A DNA stretch of 64,000 bases from Fodinibius sp034521915 (GTDB lineage Bacteria; Bacteroidota; Rhodothermia; Balneolales; Balneolaceae), in NCBI RefSeq assembly GCF_034521915.1, contig NZ_JAXHLU010000009.1, forward strand, positions 1-64,000, written 5' to 3'. How positions within the stretch are numbered: position 1 is the stretch's first letter; every line of letters starts with the position of its first letter. This document shows positions 8,448 through 18,238 of this stretch, in pieces. The translations under genes were made by a program, and so were the position numbers. Under the pieces are notes generated by a model that was given only the letters and a program-made list of their open reading frames with translations, made no database searches and was not told where the DNA came from.

Positions 8448-10337
8448 TTACTTAGCCGGCTGTAAATATTCGTCCATCGTAATAACATTGTTATCGCGAT
8501 TGATATCAGCCATGCGCTTGGTGGGATCAATCTCAACACGCTTAATCTCTTTCGCCGGACGAGGAACTTCTACTGTATATGTTGGATTCACCCACGGCCA
8601 ATCCTTCTTGATAGTGCGAGGAATATCAGGATTTTCATTGGGCTTGGTATTCCGCATAATTCGCATCGGAATATAAAACTGCTCCTTACTGCCATCCTCA
8701 TAGGTAACCATAAGGTCAACCGGCATTGGCATCAGGTCTTCCCGTTTTAATGTTACGTAGGTTGATCCGTCAACACCGAGCAGCGATGCTATTCCGTAGT
8801 CAATATGCTTGGTACTCTCGATAAAATATTGATAGTACCAGTCCAGTACCATATTCGACTCTTCTTCCATCACACGCAGAAAGTCACGTCCATCGGGATG
8901 TTTGAACTTCCACATATTAAAATAACGCTTTATACCTTTATCAAATGTTTCGCCACCTACAATATATCGCAATTGATTTAGAAATACGGCTCCAGTTGAA
9001 TAAACGGCGGTGCCGTAAGCACGATTGGTATGATAGTGGTCGGCATGCGTATCAAGTGCTTCCTGCTTGCCATCTTCTATAATATTGAAATAGGATTTAT
9101 ACGAACGCTGATGTAAGTTTTCGCCCTGTCCATTATTAAACAGCTCATCCATAACAATTGCTGAGGCATACGTGGTAAAACCCTCATCCATCCAAGGATA
9201 CCGGCTTTCGTTATTAGCTAACACGCCTTGATACCATGCATGAATTAACTCGTGAACCGAGACACCTACCAAGCTTCCAAATGAGCGGTTACCTGTAATG
9301 AGTGTGGCCATTGGGTATTCCATGCCACCATCGCCGCCTTGAATAAACGAATATTTATCATAGGGATACTCCCCAAAGTGCTCATTCATATATTCAAAAG
9401 CTCTTATCGCATATTCGGGCAGCCGCTCCCAGTTTTCACGCAATTGCTCCTGGGAGTAACGATCGGCATTAACGGCGACGGTATCTTTTTGATAAAAGAA
9501 ATGGAGTTTCGTTCCATTAGAAAGCTCGGCCTTGGTGTGGGTAAAATCTGGATCGGCGCCCCACATAAAGTCATGAACCTTATCTGCTTTCCAATGCCAG
9601 GTTAATTTTTCTGAATCCGGACGATCATACGTTTCGGCATAACCGTGACCAATTTCTTCGGGATTTTGCAGGTGCCCCGTTGACCCCATGACATATGAGC
9701 TGTCAATAGAAATCTCGACATCAAAACTACCCCAGACACCGTGGAATTCTCGTCCTACATAAGGATTGGAATGCCAGCCATTGTCATCATATTCCGAAAT
9801 TTTGGGATACCACTGACTCATCGAAAATTCCACGCCTTCTTTATTCATCCATCCACTGCGACGAATTTGCCGCGGCACCTGGCTTTCAAACTCCATATCA
9901 AAAACTGTGGATTCTCCGGGCGCAATAGGTTTATTCAGAGTAACTTCCATGATGGTGCCCTCAACATTGTATGAAACGGCATCACCATCCTGTTTTAGAC
10001 TATTAATATGATGGTAGCCGATCTCATCTTTGGGCAATTTCTGAATGCGATCACGAACGCGACTATCCGGATCTTCGATCGTACGCGAACGCACATCCAT
10101 CATGCTGTTAGGTTGAAAAGCATTGAAATACAAATGGTAGAACACCCGGTGTAACGTATCAGGCGAATTGTTGTGATACGTCAGCTTTTGGGTTCCCGTA
10201 AATTGATGGTCTTCGACATCAACGTCGATATCCATTTCATACTCTACCTCTTGCTGCCAGTAATTTTCATCCTGTGCTTGGGCAGAGAACGTTATCCCCA
10301 AAAATAGTAGCGGTAAAAGTAAATGTCGTAATTTCAT
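8448..10337 (-). CDS. Exported M1-family zinc metallopeptidase
   Basis: A 629-residue gluzincin of the M1 aminopeptidase family. A cleavable signal peptide occupies residues 1-21 (ends SAQAQ), so the enzyme acts in the periplasm or outside the cell. The zinc motif H-E-L-I-H has His362 and His366 as ligands and Glu363 as catalytic base; the third ligand Glu385 sits in MDEGF, 19 residues further on as the family requires. The exopeptidase motif is visible just upstream as G-G-D-G-G-M-E-Y. The N-terminal third is the beta-rich M1 domain. The role is probably use or turnover of extracellular peptides. It is a single gene with its own terminator. Confidence 0.9.
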   Translation of the reverse strand: MKLRHLLLPLLFLGITFSAQAQDENYWQQEVEYEMDIDVDVEDHQFTGTQKLTYHNNSPDTLHRVFYHLYFNAFQPNSMMDVRSRTIEDPDSRVRDRIQKLPKDEIGYHHINSLKQDGDAVSYNVEGTIMEVTLNKPIAPGESTVFDMEFESQVPRQIRRSGWMNKEGVEFSMSQWYPKISEYDDNGWHSNPYVGREFHGVWGSFDVEISIDSSYVMGSTGHLQNPEEIGHGYAETYDRPDSEKLTWHWKADKVHDFMWGADPDFTHTKAELSNGTKLHFFYQKDTVAVNADRYSQEQLRENWERLPEYAIRAFEYMNEHFGEYPYDKYSFIQGGDGGMEYPMATLITGNRSFGSLVGVSVHELIHAWYQGVLANNESRYPWMDEGFTTYASAIVMDELFNNGQGENLHQRSYKSYFNIIEDGKQEALDTHADHYHTNRAYGTAVYSTGAVFLNQLRYIVGGETFDKGIKRYFNMWKFKHPDGRDFLRVMEEESNMVLDWYYQYFIESTKHIDYGIASLLGVDGSTYVTLKREDLMPMPVDLMVTYEDGSKEQFYIPMRIMRNTKPNENPDIPRTIKKDWPWVNPTYTVEVPRPAKEIKRVEIDPTKRMADINRDNNVITMDEYLQPAK

Positions 10338-10415
10338 AATATCGTTTTTTGATTAATTATTTGATACCAAACATGAAAAGCAGTCAAACTCACGAAGCTA
10401 AGTTTTCAATTGTTA

Positions 10416-11024
10416 TTAAAACGTATTTCGACTTGCAAAAGCCCGTCCCAGCGTAGCTTCGTCAATAAATTCGAGCTCTGTTCCCATCGGAATGCCATAT
10501 GCAATGCGCGTTACTTTTACTTCATCAAAAGGTTTAAGCAACTTGTTTATATAGTAGGATGTTGCTTCGCCTTCCGAGTCGGGATTGAGCGCTAATATCA
10601 CTTCATCAATCTCTTCGTCATCCTCGTTGATCCGCTGCATAAGCTGTTTAATGCGAACATCATCAGGACCAATATTATCGAGTGGAGAAATAACCCCACC
10701 GAGTACGTGATAACGACCGCGAAACTCATTGGTTTTTTCAATCAGAAACACATCCTGCGATTCTTCAACAACACAAATTTGTCCGGTTTCACGTTTTGCA
10801 TTTTGGCAAATGGAACAGGGATCCCCGTCGCTAATTACGCCGCAGGTAGAACAACGAGTAATAGATTTTTTGAGACTTATCAACGCCTCCGCCAAATTGA
10901 TCACCGACTCATCATTTTGCTTCAGCAGAAACAATGCAATGCGTCGCGCCGACTTGCGTCCCGTTCCCGGAAGCTTGGCCAACTGTTCAATAGCCTGCTC
11001 CAGTATTTCTGATGTTCCTTCCAT
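10416..11024 (-). CDS. recR: Recombination mediator protein RecR
   Basis: A 202-residue RecR, the usual family length. It contains the N-terminal helix-hairpin-helix (LPGTGRKSARRIA, residues 18-30), a C4 zinc finger with Cys58, Cys61, Cys70 and Cys73, and a Toprim domain starting at QICVVEES. RecR works with RecO and RecF to load RecA on SSB-coated gaps. It lies downstream of dnaX and ybaB on the same strand, the conserved bacterial order. A palindromic repeat (11049-11115) fills the space between ybaB and recR, which is unusual inside this operon and may affect transcript stability or level. Confidence 0.97.
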   Translation of the reverse strand: MEGTSEILEQAIEQLAKLPGTGRKSARRIALFLLKQNDESVINLAEALISLKKSITRCSTCGVISDGDPCSICQNAKRETGQICVVEESQDVFLIEKTNEFRGRYHVLGGVISPLDNIGPDDVRIKQLMQRINEDDEEIDEVILALNPDSEGEATSYYINKLLKPFDEVKVTRIAYGIPMGTELEFIDEATLGRAFASRNTF

Positions 11025-11048
11025 GTAGCAATTATTTTTAAAAAGCTA

Positions 11049-11115
11049 CGTGTCACCCTGAATTTATTTCAGGGTCTGTTAATATAATAGATGCTGAAAC
11101 GAGTTCAGCATGACA
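11049..11115. repeat. Compound palindromic repeat with GTGTCA/TGACAC ends
   Basis: Two hairpins in tandem, CCTGAA-TTTA-TTCAGG-type at about 11056-11072 and TGCTGAA-TTCAGCA at 11091-11109, enclosed by GTGTCA and TGACAC terminal inverted repeats. A second copy is at 43196-43288. It sits between ybaB and recR. Confidence 0.8.
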
Positions 11116-11121
11116 CGATAA

Positions 11122-11466
11122 TTAAAGTCCCAATTTGCTCAGATCCATACCGGGCATTCCGCCGCCGGGAAGAATATCTTTATAAGTTTCCTGCATGCGT
11201 TCCTGGGCAGCTTCTTCGGCTTTATCCAGCGCCTTGTTAACACCGGCCACTACCAGATCTTCCATCATCTCAGCATCTTCAGGATCAATAACATCCTTAT
11301 CCAGCTTGATACTCAAAATTTGGCGCTTGCCGTTTGCTTTTACTTTAACCATACCACCACCGGCTTCAGCCTCAACTTCAAGTTTGGCAAGTTCCTGTTT
11401 TGCTTCTTCCACTTTTTCTTGCAGCTCGGAAAATTTCCCGAACATGTTAGCCATATTTTGATTCAT
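11122..11466 (-). CDS. YbaB/EbfC-family nucleoid-associated protein
   Basis: A 114-residue YbaB/EbfC protein. It has an N-terminal coiled helix (NMANMFGKFSELQEKVEEAK), a central beta segment MVKVKANGKRQILSIKLD, and a C-terminal helix ending in a glycine-methionine-rich tail (PGGGMPGMDL), all typical. The family forms dimers that bind DNA non-specifically or at short palindromes and shape the nucleoid. The gene is almost always next to dnaX and recR, as here, and is probably co-transcribed with dnaX, which ends 81 bases upstream. Confidence 0.95.
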   Translation of the reverse strand: MNQNMANMFGKFSELQEKVEEAKQELAKLEVEAEAGGGMVKVKANGKRQILSIKLDKDVIDPEDAEMMEDLVVAGVNKALDKAEEAAQERMQETYKDILPGGGMPGMDLSKLGL

Positions 11467-11547
11467 AACAATAGGTTTTAGCGTTTTGAAATGTTTAATT
11501 CATCCAACACAATCTGTCATCGATTGTAATAAGATAAGAGTCTTAGT

Positions 11548-13503
11548 CTACTGATTTAAATTATAATCCAATTCGGCGCCAAAGAGTTCAACCAGCTTCT
11601 TGATCGTGGGATCGCGCTCCTGAAGTTTTTTAAACCGCTCATACGGACTCATAGAATCCTCCTTATTTTTCTCCTGCTTTTTAACAATACAGGTAAGATT
11701 GAGAAAAGCTCCAATTTCGTCCTCCAAAAGCTTACCGAGCCGACGCCGGTTTTCATCCACAATCTTTTTGGCAAAATCATCATTAGCCCGAAGTTTCAAA
11801 TCCCCATTTTTTAATTCAACAGGGTCAACACGCTGCATCTGAAAGTAAAGCATTTGCGGTACGTGATCACGAAGATTGTCCAAATAATCCTCCCAGCAAT
11901 CTTTTATTTCTTGCAGGGAAACATCTTTGGGAGCACGTTTTGTTGCCGTTGCGGTTTCACTTTTAGCACTCTGTTGTGGTTCTGATGTTTTATTCTCATT
12001 CCCATTTTGCGGTTTGGGATTGCCCAACGACGAAGCCCCAAACAGATTATCAAACTCATCATCTTCATCAACCTGAGGTTCCTCTTCTTTGGCCGATACC
12101 TCGTTTGTTACCGGCTGTTGCTCTTTAGAATTGAGATCCTCACTGGGCGAAGCCTGTCCATTTGAATCGGACGGCGTCGGAGTCTCACCGGTTATATCTG
12201 TTGATTCTTCAGTAATTTCCTTTGGATCATACTCCGATTTTTCCTCATGTGAGGTGGATTGATCGGTTGTATCAGAAGTCAAACTTGTTGATGCAGATTC
12301 AGACTCGGTACTTGTTTGTTCTTTTTTCTCTTTCGAAATTTCTCCATCCGTACCTGTGTCGGCCGATACAGGAAGCTTAGAATTATTTAGCTTTTTTTTT
12401 AACTGCTCCAGTTCAGTCAGCAACGTGTTCAGCTTTTGAGTGCGCTCCATATGGATAAGCTTGAGGAGCGTTATCTCAAACTGGATTTTAGGCTGATGAG
12501 CTTCTTTAATCTTGTACTGTGCCTCACTTACAATGTGAAGCATCCGCATCAGATCGTCTTCCGTAAAAGTATTTGCAGATTCCCGATAACGTTTCTTCGT
12601 ATCGGGCGATGCTTCGACCAAGTGCATTTGCTCCGAACTCTTGGCCACATAAAGATTCCGCAAGTGCTCGGTTAACCCAACCAGGTATTCCTGAATATCA
12701 TAGCCTTCCTGCAGCAACTCGTTGATCAACTCCAGCCCGTGACTAGCATCCTGCTTCTCTACTGCATCCATAAAGTCGAACATGCGCTCGGTACTAACCA
12801 CATTGAGCGCCCGGAGCAGCTCTTCATGCTGAATGTTATTGCCGCAAAAAGCGATGGCCTGATCCATTAGGCCGAGAGCATCTCGCAGGGCTCCGTCCGC
12901 TTTTTTGGCAATCACATGGAGTGATTCCTCATCGATGTTAATGCCTTCGTTTCTAGCCACGTTGGAAAGACGCTCCACAATTTGGTCAACGCTGATGCGT
13001 TTAAAATCGAAGCGCTGAACACGCGATAATATAGTTGGCAGTACTTTATGGGGCTCGGTCGTGGCAAAAATAAAGATTACATGATCGGGCGGCTCTTCCA
13101 GCGTTTTGAGCAGGGCGTTAAACGCCGACTTGCTAAGCATGTGAACCTCATCGATGATATAGATCTTATAGCGACCGTTTTGTGGAGGAATACGTACCCG
13201 TTCGCGCAGATCGCGGATATCATCAACGCTGTTATTCGAAGCCGCATCAATTTCAACAACGTTAAGAGTCTGATTTAAGGATTCACCATCCAGCTCGCGG
13301 TCAATGTCATTCACCGTTCGCGCCAGCACACGTGCCATCGTGGTTTTACCCACTCCGCGCGGACCACAAAACATGTAGGCATGAGCCAGTCGATTCTTTT
13401 TGATCGCATTTTTGAGCGTACTGCTCACATGTTCCTGTGATACAATATCGTCAAAAGAAGTGGGGCGATAGGTACGTGTTAACGCGCGATAATTATCAGA
13501 CAT
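11548..13503 (-). CDS. dnaX: DNA polymerase III subunit gamma/tau
   Basis: A 651-residue clamp-loader subunit. The Walker A motif GPRGVGKTT lies near residues 47-55, Walker B is I-I-D-E-V-H, and the sensor and arginine-finger region LEEPP...FATTEPHKVLPTILSR is intact. The usual zinc-binding module with four cysteines between the Walker A helix and the VEIDAAS strand is absent: that segment has no cysteine. Residues about 355-520 form a low-complexity acidic/Ser/Thr/Gln linker, followed by a C-terminal domain (about 525-651) that probably contacts the polymerase. First gene of dnaX-ybaB-recR. No obvious frameshift-slippage motif for a gamma form was identified. Confidence 0.96.
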   Translation of the reverse strand: MSDNYRALTRTYRPTSFDDIVSQEHVSSTLKNAIKKNRLAHAYMFCGPRGVGKTTMARVLARTVNDIDRELDGESLNQTLNVVEIDAASNNSVDDIRDLRERVRIPPQNGRYKIYIIDEVHMLSKSAFNALLKTLEEPPDHVIFIFATTEPHKVLPTILSRVQRFDFKRISVDQIVERLSNVARNEGINIDEESLHVIAKKADGALRDALGLMDQAIAFCGNNIQHEELLRALNVVSTERMFDFMDAVEKQDASHGLELINELLQEGYDIQEYLVGLTEHLRNLYVAKSSEQMHLVEASPDTKKRYRESANTFTEDDLMRMLHIVSEAQYKIKEAHQPKIQFEITLLKLIHMERTQKLNTLLTELEQLKKKLNNSKLPVSADTGTDGEISKEKKEQTSTESESASTSLTSDTTDQSTSHEEKSEYDPKEITEESTDITGETPTPSDSNGQASPSEDLNSKEQQPVTNEVSAKEEEPQVDEDDEFDNLFGASSLGNPKPQNGNENKTSEPQQSAKSETATATKRAPKDVSLQEIKDCWEDYLDNLRDHVPQMLYFQMQRVDPVELKNGDLKLRANDDFAKKIVDENRRRLGKLLEDEIGAFLNLTCIVKKQEKNKEDSMSPYERFKKLQERDPTIKKLVELFGAELDYNLNQ

Positions 13504-13606
13504 CAGAGGCTCTTGTTGAGCTATTGGTTATTGCTTTAAACAACGGATAAATCTACAAAAAATGAAGCCCATTTCGCAGTTCAATTTCTAGTATCCGGTG
13601 GAATGA

Positions 13607-14695
13607 TTAATCTCCAACTTCGTAGTTTGTAGGCACACTATTTGCTAAACGTGCATCAGCCCAGTCTCCGTAGGAGATCAAAGAAATAGGATTGAGTAGG
13701 TTGCCATATTTATCCACCAAAAAAATACGGCTTTCAATATTAGCATTGATAGCACCTTCTTTATAGATGGGTAACGAGAAGGTCTTACTATTGAATTCGA
13801 ATTCAGCCTGTCCATGATATTCAATATCAACTTTTCGTGTTATTTTATAGCCTTTAATAGCAGCTCGATGAGCTCGAGATGCTTGGCCTCTATCCAATAA
13901 TTCATATCTTGTTTCACCTTTTGAAAGCCCTGAAATATTATTTGGACTTGAAACAGAAAAGTCGCTCTCATTTATGCGTTCATGGTACAGTGTTTTAAGA
14001 AAATGATTAAACGAACCAAGATAACTTTGAGCCCGATTCTTCTTCCATTCAAGCTCTTGCTGAGCACTTTCGGGAGAAATTAACTTGTAACGTACAAAGA
14101 ATCTATAACTGCCCCCTCTATTGCTGTAGGTTGGCCATCTAAAATCGATAAGATCTACATGCATTTTATAGCCCAAGCTCCTGTTAACTATTTTTAGAGG
14201 TTGTTGAGCCGTAGCTTTAAGTAAGTTGTCATTTTCTTCGAACTCTAGAGCCCAGGAATTTTCAATAGTAACACCTTCGGCCCGTTCTGTTCGTCCGACA
14301 AACTGCTTAAAAAAGTATTCGTATTGATTTTTCCATTTTTTATTGGATGCTTTTACTTCAACTTCACTCAGCTGGTATATATTTTCTTTAAGTGAAATAT
14401 TAATGGTTTTTGAGGATTCGTTCTTCAGTTTCAGTGATTTAGCTTTCTGCCCATATCCGACAGAGCTAAAAACAAGATTGTATGAACCCCGTTCGGATGT
14501 ACGTAATTTATAAAACCCGTTCTCATCCGTAGAAGCTCCAAGAGTAGTTCCGGAAAGATAGACATTTACACCCGGCAGAGGATTGCCGGTTTCCGCTTCA
14601 GTTACGGTGCCTTTTATAATTGACTGTCCAAATGCCATTGATGACAGTAAAAGTAATAGTAGTACGAAAGAAAGTAATGATTGCAAGTATCTCAT
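13607..14695 (-). CDS. Exported protein with CarboxypepD_reg domain
   Basis: The ATG at 14695 gives a 362-residue protein starting MRYLQSLLSF with a strongly hydrophobic signal peptide cleaved near AFGQS; the frame extends 16 codons upstream, but that extension would bury the signal. Residues about 25-105 form a carboxypeptidase-regulatory-like Ig fold (IIKGTVTEAETGNPLPGVNV, later GFYKLRTSERGSY), the module that opens many Bacteroidota outer-membrane proteins. The rest, with many aromatic and basic residues, is not recognised; there is no plug or barrel of TonB-dependent receptor size. A periplasmic or outer-membrane-associated function is inferred. Unknown substrate. Confidence 0.7.
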   Translation of the reverse strand: MRYLQSLLSFVLLLLLLSSMAFGQSIIKGTVTEAETGNPLPGVNVYLSGTTLGASTDENGFYKLRTSERGSYNLVFSSVGYGQKAKSLKLKNESSKTINISLKENIYQLSEVEVKASNKKWKNQYEYFFKQFVGRTERAEGVTIENSWALEFEENDNLLKATAQQPLKIVNRSLGYKMHVDLIDFRWPTYSNRGGSYRFFVRYKLISPESAQQELEWKKNRAQSYLGSFNHFLKTLYHERINESDFSVSSPNNISGLSKGETRYELLDRGQASRAHRAAIKGYKITRKVDIEYHGQAEFEFNSKTFSLPIYKEGAINANIESRIFLVDKYGNLLNPISLISYGDWADARLANSVPTNYEVGD

Positions 14696-14873
14696 GATAA
14701 CTTGTAAATATTCTAAGAGATAATTATTAAGTTTGAAGCACAATTTTTTAATTACCCCTGATGATTACAACACTATTGTGATGAGCTGTGAAATAGTGTG
14801 ATCAGAATTAATCTAAACCAATTTCTCTAATTAGCTCGTATACATTATATAATGATCCAAAAGGCCAAATCAA

Positions 14874-15953
14874 TTAAGCAACCTCTGAATTTATATTCGG
14901 TTGTTTTACGTAGCTGTGACAGGATTCACCATGTTCAAGACTCATGAAATCCTTTTCTGAAATCTTATGCTTCCGGCAGGCTTTTCCCAAATCCTCCAGG
15001 GGTTCATACATCCCGTCATCGGCCATGGGAAAGGTCCCAAAGTGCATACCAATACTCCTTTCGGATTCCAGTTCTTGATGCGCCTTAACTGCTTCTTCGG
15101 GCGACATGTGAATGACCTCCATAAACCAGCGGGGTTTGTATGCTCCAATGGGGAGAATTGAGGTATTGATAGGGCCCACCTGTTGCTTGATCTCTTTTAG
15201 GAAATCTCCATAGCCGGTATCTCCGGCAAAGTAGATATTGCCAGACGGCTTTTCTAACACATACCCACACCATAGGGTTTTATTTCGGTCAAAGAGTCCG
15301 CGTCCTGAAAAGTGTCGTGCCGGCACGGCTGTCAAAGTGATATCATTACCCAAGCCGTATTTATCCCACCAGTCCATGCGAATCGTCTTATCTACTCCCT
15401 GACTGTGTAAATAACGCTCTACACCAAGAGGAACGATAAATTGAGGGTCAAATTTGTTTTGCAGATGCTTTACCGTATCAATATCCAGGTGATCGTAGTG
15501 ATTGTGACTCAGTAAAACAGTATCGATGTGCGGCAGTTTTTCAAAATCAATGCCTGCCGGACGTTTTCGCTTGGGGCCAATCCACTGGTAGGGACTTGCC
15601 CGAAAACTCCACACGGGATCAGTTAAAATATTTTGTCCATTAACCTGAATTAAAAAAGTGGCGTGATTAATAAAAGTGATACGATGATTTCCGTGATCAA
15701 CAGATGGTTCCGGAGCGGGATGATCGGGCAAATCATCCTTACCATAATCATGCCAAATCCCCTTATCGTTGCCGCTCAGCCACCACTTAAGTACCTCTCC
15801 GTAATGGTGGGTCCCGGCATCATCGGGATTAACAAATTTCTTGCCGTCAAAATGGTCGGAATTATCTTCGTTGTATTTGGGGGCGGACAATAATTTATCC
15901 ACCACAAAAAGAGCGGATGCAAATGTCACCGCAAATGCAAATATCCAGATCAT
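14874..15953 (-). CDS. Membrane-anchored MBL-fold hydrolase, NAPE-PLD-like
   Basis: A 359-residue metallo-beta-lactamase-fold protein. One N-terminal hydrophobic segment (residues 1-22) anchors it or acts as an uncleaved signal. The metal motif is L-S-H-N-H-Y-D-H-L-D, with further ligands in ARHFSGRG, FAGDTGYG and GMHFGTFPM. The start of the domain (THTITFLIQ-type strand, then ILTDPVWSFRASPYQW) matches the group that includes N-acylphosphatidylethanolamine phospholipase D and bacterial UlaG/RomA-like proteins. A lipid phosphodiesterase activity is plausible but not shown by the sequence. Single gene between two exported proteins on the same strand. Confidence 0.82.
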   Translation of the reverse strand: MIWIFAFAVTFASALFVVDKLLSAPKYNEDNSDHFDGKKFVNPDDAGTHHYGEVLKWWLSGNDKGIWHDYGKDDLPDHPAPEPSVDHGNHRITFINHATFLIQVNGQNILTDPVWSFRASPYQWIGPKRKRPAGIDFEKLPHIDTVLLSHNHYDHLDIDTVKHLQNKFDPQFIVPLGVERYLHSQGVDKTIRMDWWDKYGLGNDITLTAVPARHFSGRGLFDRNKTLWCGYVLEKPSGNIYFAGDTGYGDFLKEIKQQVGPINTSILPIGAYKPRWFMEVIHMSPEEAVKAHQELESERSIGMHFGTFPMADDGMYEPLEDLGKACRKHKISEKDFMSLEHGESCHSYVKQPNINSEVA

Positions 15954-16026
15954 TAAAATTATGCGCTTGTTCTAAAAGTTTTCAAATGGTTACAACTGAT
16001 GCCAATACGTTTTGTTTCCCCGAGAT

Positions 16027-18117
16027 TTAATTTGCCTCATTTTGAAGATGCTTATTGAAAAAGTCAAAAATGCGAGAGTATTCATCAAACCACGCATCCG
16101 GATCTTCAAAGCTGTGACGTTCCGAGGGATATATCATCATGTCAAACTCTTTGCCTCCATCTTGTATTAGCTTTTCAACATATTGGGCCGCATCCTGGAA
16201 ACCGACGTTGTTGTCAGTTAATCCATGCAGAATAAGAACAGGATCTTCCAGCTGCTCAACATAGGTGATGGGCGAACTGCGGGCATAGTGCGCAGAGTCG
16301 GCTTCGGGCGTACCCAGCCGCGGCTGCGTATACCACGGATTAGTATAATAGTAGTTCTCCCAATTGGTAACTGCACGCAATGCCGCTGCGGCATCAAAAT
16401 AACTTGGAGCCACGCTGGTAGCATACAACGCCATAAATCCGCCATAACTGCCTCCATAAACTCCTACGCGCGAAGTATCGGCCTGCGGATAATGTTCAGC
16501 CAGGTAATCGATACCATCAATGATATCACGGGTTTCATATTTGCCCATCCAGTTTGTGACATCTTCCCGAAATTCACGTCCATAGCCAGTGCTATGACGA
16601 TAGTCGACTTCGATTACATAATAGCCGCGCGCCGTTAAATACTGATGAAACATATATTCCCGGTAATAATTGTTCGACCATCCCTTATACACATTTTGCA
16701 GCGATCCCGCCCCGTGCACAAATACCACTACCGGATGATTTGATTTTTCTGTTTTGTTGATGGGTTCCAAAACTGATATGGACAACTTGGTTTCTCCATC
16801 TCTGGCAGTAAAACGTATATAATCTTCTTTTTGCCAGTCTATCTTATCAAATCGATCGGGAATGGTGTATGTCAATCGTTTTTCATCGGAATCATTACTT
16901 AAATTAAGTGAGTAAACCTCAAACGGCTCGTTAAAGTAACTGTACTGATATACAAGATGTGTGTGGTCTTCACTCAACTCAAAATTCTGTCGATACCCCT
17001 TCTCAGTCGTCAGCTTCTCTGTTTCACTTTTGTCAATATTCATCCGGTAGATATGCCGTTCTCCGGGACCAACTTCAGTTGAGGCATAAATAATCGTTTC
17101 ATCATTGAGCCATTCCGCCCATGGTACTTCGTATTCTCCACGGGTATGTTGACGAAGATTCGATCCATCAGGACTAACCGTATAAATATGATTCCATCCA
17201 TCCTTTTCAGAAAGGATCATCAGTTTATTACCCGATGGAGCAAAAGCGATCTCTGTGTTATATAGCCAGCCCTTGGTCGAATCTTCAAAAACCGTTGTAG
17301 GTTTCTTTGAGCTCAGATTAAAAACCTTGATCTCACGTTTCTTCATTGGCGGACCGGTAACATCAATAGCAAGATAGTTACCTTGGGTACTTATATCCGT
17401 CTCTATATACCCTTTATTTTCTAACAGGCGATTAACCTCCTTGCTTTGCAGATCCACAACTGAAACAAGTTGACTAGCAATACCACGGCGCGTAGATCCG
17501 GGTTTTACATATTGGTCAACATACTCCGGAAAATAATATTCCTCATAATCCGAGGTATCAAATTGAGTAAGAACAAGCTGGTCATCTCCTGCCCAGCCCT
17601 CAACATTAAACCCGGGCTCATCGTCTTCTTTATTGGTGACCTGAGTAAGCTTTGACGTACTGATGTTAATCATCCAGATATTCCCATCTTGAACAAAGGC
17701 AATCCGTTTACTGTCGGGACTCCACATTGCTCCGTACTCTTCGGTTTTGGAATCAATCAGTTGTCTTTTGTTTTCAAAATCAAGGTCTGCCATCCAAATA
17801 TCACCTTGATCAACATATAACAACTTTTGACGATCTGGCGATACACGGAAATTTCGATTCACATCGTCAGAAACAAGGTGGCGTTCTCCTCCCGTAACAG
17901 GACGTCGGAATAGCTCTTCCTTTGTCATGGATGAGTCATTAGCCTGATAATAAATTTGGGACTGATCAGGAGAAAAAGAAATGATATCGGGCCTGTTACC
18001 CGCCAGCAATGGATCGTAAAAAATTGATTCTAAACTTAAGGTGTCAACACCACTTTGACCAAAACCCAATGCCGGGATAAAAAGAAGTACAAAGAAAATC
18101 TTTACAAATGATCGCAT
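16027..18117 (-). CDS. Exported prolyl oligopeptidase-family S9 peptidase (DPP-like)
   Basis: A 696-residue S9 serine peptidase. A signal peptide covers residues 1-20 (ends LGFGQS). Residues about 35-430 form the beta-propeller with repeated WSPDSKRIAFV and FSPDQSQIYY blades, and the C-terminal alpha/beta hydrolase carries the nucleophile motif G-G-S-Y-G-G-F, the aspartate in HGLTDNNV and the histidine in PSERHSF. This fits periplasmic dipeptidyl-peptidase IV or acylaminoacyl-peptidase-like enzymes used by Bacteroidota to finish peptide breakdown. Together with the M1 peptidase at 8448 it points to a proteolytic lifestyle. Single gene. Confidence 0.92.
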   Translation of the reverse strand: MRSFVKIFFVLLFIPALGFGQSGVDTLSLESIFYDPLLAGNRPDIISFSPDQSQIYYQANDSSMTKEELFRRPVTGGERHLVSDDVNRNFRVSPDRQKLLYVDQGDIWMADLDFENKRQLIDSKTEEYGAMWSPDSKRIAFVQDGNIWMINISTSKLTQVTNKEDDEPGFNVEGWAGDDQLVLTQFDTSDYEEYYFPEYVDQYVKPGSTRRGIASQLVSVVDLQSKEVNRLLENKGYIETDISTQGNYLAIDVTGPPMKKREIKVFNLSSKKPTTVFEDSTKGWLYNTEIAFAPSGNKLMILSEKDGWNHIYTVSPDGSNLRQHTRGEYEVPWAEWLNDETIIYASTEVGPGERHIYRMNIDKSETEKLTTEKGYRQNFELSEDHTHLVYQYSYFNEPFEVYSLNLSNDSDEKRLTYTIPDRFDKIDWQKEDYIRFTARDGETKLSISVLEPINKTEKSNHPVVVFVHGAGSLQNVYKGWSNNYYREYMFHQYLTARGYYVIEVDYRHSTGYGREFREDVTNWMGKYETRDIIDGIDYLAEHYPQADTSRVGVYGGSYGGFMALYATSVAPSYFDAAAALRAVTNWENYYYTNPWYTQPRLGTPEADSAHYARSSPITYVEQLEDPVLILHGLTDNNVGFQDAAQYVEKLIQDGGKEFDMMIYPSERHSFEDPDAWFDEYSRIFDFFNKHLQNEAN

Positions 18118-18238
18118 AGAGAAAAAACTATTTTTTGTTAACTGATCGGTAATAAAGAAAGGTTTTTTGAGATGGGCAAAGAATACAATGAAGTTTTACT
18201 TATTTAATCAAACTAGCCAACCCTAACGATAAAAAAGG

